From NCBI GenBank assembly GCA_041913905.1, contig JAYSEK010000010.1:62001-126000 (forward strand): a DNA stretch of 64,000 bases, given 5' to 3'. The position numbers were made by a program, and so were the translations under genes. The notes beneath the pieces are model-generated. The model searched no databases, was not told the origin of the DNA, and worked only from the letters and a program-made list of their open reading frames with translations. This document shows positions 62,740-64,000 of this stretch, in pieces. The DNA is from Roseateles_B sp041913905 (lineage in GTDB: Bacteria > Pseudomonadota > Gammaproteobacteria > Burkholderiales > Burkholderiaceae_C). Within the stretch, counting starts at the first letter, position 1; the number at the start of each line of letters is the position of its first letter.

Positions 62740-62853
62740 GGATCTCCTCGAAGACAGCGCCCGGCCTGGTGCCAGGTCCGCTGGGAAACCTCAGCATAGC
62801 AAGCCCCGGGCGCGGCGACGCCGTGCCGGGCGTCAGGGGGGCCGGCTGGCGGC

Positions 62854-63837
62854 TCAGCCCTGCCGGCCCGCGGGACGCAGCGCGCCCGCCAGACGTTTCA
62901 GGCCCAGCCATTGCTGCGACCAGAAGCCCTCGCCATAGTCCCGGCCGCCCTCCTCGGGCAACTGATCGCGCACGCCGGTGGCGTCATAGCGCAGCTCGAA
63001 GTTGGCCGTCCCGAAGAGCAGATCCCAGACGGGGAAGAGCACGGCGAAGTTGTGCCCGCCCAGCGTCCCTTTGCCGCCGGACTCGTGGCCGATGCCGATG
63101 GCATGGTGCAGGCGATGGAAGCGCGGACTGACAAAGACCCTCTCCAGCACCGGCCCGAACCACAGGCGCACGTTGGCATGCTGCAGGCTCTCCATCAGTT
63201 GGGAGAACGCCACCAGGGCCACGAACTGCCCCGGCTCCACGCCGATGAAGCGGGCCAGCAGCACGAAGATCACATCGCGCAGCACGTCGTCCAGCAGGTG
63301 GTTGCGGTTGTCGCTCCACATGCTCATCGAGCGCTGGCTGTGGTGCAGGGAATGCAGAGCCCACCACCACTCGAACTGGTGCTGGGCGCGATGCAGCCAG
63401 TAGTTGATCAAGTCGAAGACCAGCAGGTACAGCACGAAGCTGATCCAGGGCTGGTCGGTGACGCCCGGCCACAGGGCATCCAGCTGCCAGGTCGGCAGGC
63501 CGGCCAGGCGCATCTCGGCAGAGACCATGTCCATCAGCGGATCCATGCTGAAGAACATGAGCAGTCGGAACAGGCCCAGGCGGTGGATCAAGGTGTAGAT
63601 CACATCCACACGGACCGCGCGCCAGTCCTGCTGCGCCTCCACGGGCCGCCAACGTTCCAGGCGGCGGATCAGCACCACCATCAGCAGCACCTGGATGAGC
63701 CCCACCAGCAACCAGCCGGTGCCGTCGTAGGCTTCTTCCAGGCGGTTGCCCAGTCCCAGGGCAAAGCCCAGGGGCTGAACCAACTGCTCGAACAGCCACT
63801 GCTGGGCTTGTGCAAAAAGATCGGTGAACCAGTCCAT
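62854..63837 (-). CDS. Sterol-desaturase-family (fatty acid hydroxylase) membrane protein
   Basis: 327 residues with several TM helices (WLLVGLIQVLLMVVLIRRLE; WISFVLYLLVFDLINYWLHR). The di-iron histidine boxes are HRAQH (about 168), HSLHHSQ (about 181-187) and HHAIGIGHESGGKG (about 255-270). It should be an oxygen-dependent membrane hydroxylase or desaturase; the substrate is not known. It ends 114 bases before the EI24 gene start. A deacetylase-like gene follows upstream in the same direction. Confidence 0.92.
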   Translation of the reverse strand: MDWFTDLFAQAQQWLFEQLVQPLGFALGLGNRLEEAYDGTGWLLVGLIQVLLMVVLIRRLERWRPVEAQQDWRAVRVDVIYTLIHRLGLFRLLMFFSMDPLMDMVSAEMRLAGLPTWQLDALWPGVTDQPWISFVLYLLVFDLINYWLHRAQHQFEWWWALHSLHHSQRSMSMWSDNRNHLLDDVLRDVIFVLLARFIGVEPGQFVALVAFSQLMESLQHANVRLWFGPVLERVFVSPRFHRLHHAIGIGHESGGKGTLGGHNFAVLFPVWDLLFGTANFELRYDATGVRDQLPEEGGRDYGEGFWSQQWLGLKRLAGALRPAGRQG

Positions 63838-63854
63838 GCGTCCGTTCTCGAAAG

Positions 63855-64000
63855 TCAGGGCTTGCGGGCCGCCAGCGGACGCTCGGCGCTGCCGCCGCGC
63901 ATCAGGCCCGCATAGCGCGGATGCTCGCGCAGCGGCGCAAAGCAGTAGCCCTTGTCCTTGAGACCCTTCATCAGGGGTTCCAGCACCGCAGGCGCCCAGG
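63855..64000 (-). CDS. Probable polysaccharide deacetylase, partial (only C-terminal 48 residues in window)
   Basis: The last 48 codons before TGA (63855-63857) read EPLMKGLKDKGYCFAPLREH, then PRYAGLMRGG and a basic end. The KGYCFAPLREHPRY stretch is like the end of NodB-type polysaccharide deacetylases. The 5' part lies beyond the right edge. It is 17 bases from the desaturase-like gene and may share its transcript. Confidence 0.5.
   Translation of the reverse strand, partial: WAPAVLEPLMKGLKDKGYCFAPLREHPRYAGLMRGGSAERPLAARKP

Overview
The window is high-GC, gene-dense bacterial DNA. Its gene set (a LivFGHM-type transporter beside fatty-acid degradation genes, glnA-ntrBC with a sigma-54 promoter, selO-msrB, a divergent ybbA/tesA pair, tex) fits a betaproteobacterium of the order Burkholderiales, probably the Roseateles/Rubrivivax/Leptothrix side of that order. 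That placement is inferred from gene content and style; no rRNA gene is present. I see no tRNA, rRNA, CRISPR array, transposase or phage gene. No gene-free stretch exceeds 300 bases.

Layout. 1-10.3 kb is housekeeping and accessory metabolism: a patatin-like lipase cut by the left edge, a TonB-dependent receptor, tex, a YhiN-type flavoprotein, a three-gene oxidoreductase/GNAT/SDR operon and an orphan periplasmic binding protein. 10.3-17.0 kb is a minus-strand beta-oxidation cluster (FadB-like protein, thiolase, acyl-CoA dehydrogenase, SDR, hotdog thioesterase) headed by a palindromic operator candidate. 17.2-24.8 kb has a small membrane protein, a complete branched-chain-amino-acid-type ABC transporter (livF, G, M, H and binding protein) and a medium/long-chain acyl-CoA ligase. 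These could form one carboxylate uptake, activation and degradation module. 24.9-28.8 kb is plus strand: selO-msrB, yciB-bolA and a parvulin PPIase.

29.0-50.6 kb is the most unusual part, and all of it reads on the minus strand. It starts at 50,586 with three translationally coupled genes. The first encodes a 2,459-residue secreted SpvB/TcB-like protein with FG-GAP repeats and a long run of immunoglobulin-like (ASH) repeats. The second encodes a secreted Rhs/YD-repeat protein whose C-terminus is a metzincin-type zinc protease. The third encodes a small exported cysteine-containing protein that is the obvious candidate immunity factor. About 100 bases later, in the same direction, comes a compact T2SS/type IV pilus-like machine. 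It contains PilO-, PilP/GspC-, secretin-, four pseudopilin-, GspF-, GspE-, PilM- and PilN-like genes, and the secretin carries a cohesin-like C-terminal domain. The order suggests that the machine could export or display the Rhs complex. This is an inference.

50.8-64 kb returns to ordinary genes: ybbA and tesA (divergent), a FecR/DUF6600 protein with an Arg/Glu/Asp-rich tail, peptide deformylase, a metallo-beta-lactamase-fold hydrolase, the nitrogen regulation block (ntrC, ntrB, a DUF4124 gene, glnA) with sigma-54 and NtrC sites, a molybdopterin-binding CinA-like protein, an EI24 membrane protein, a sterol-desaturase-family protein, and the end of a probable polysaccharide deacetylase cut by the right edge.
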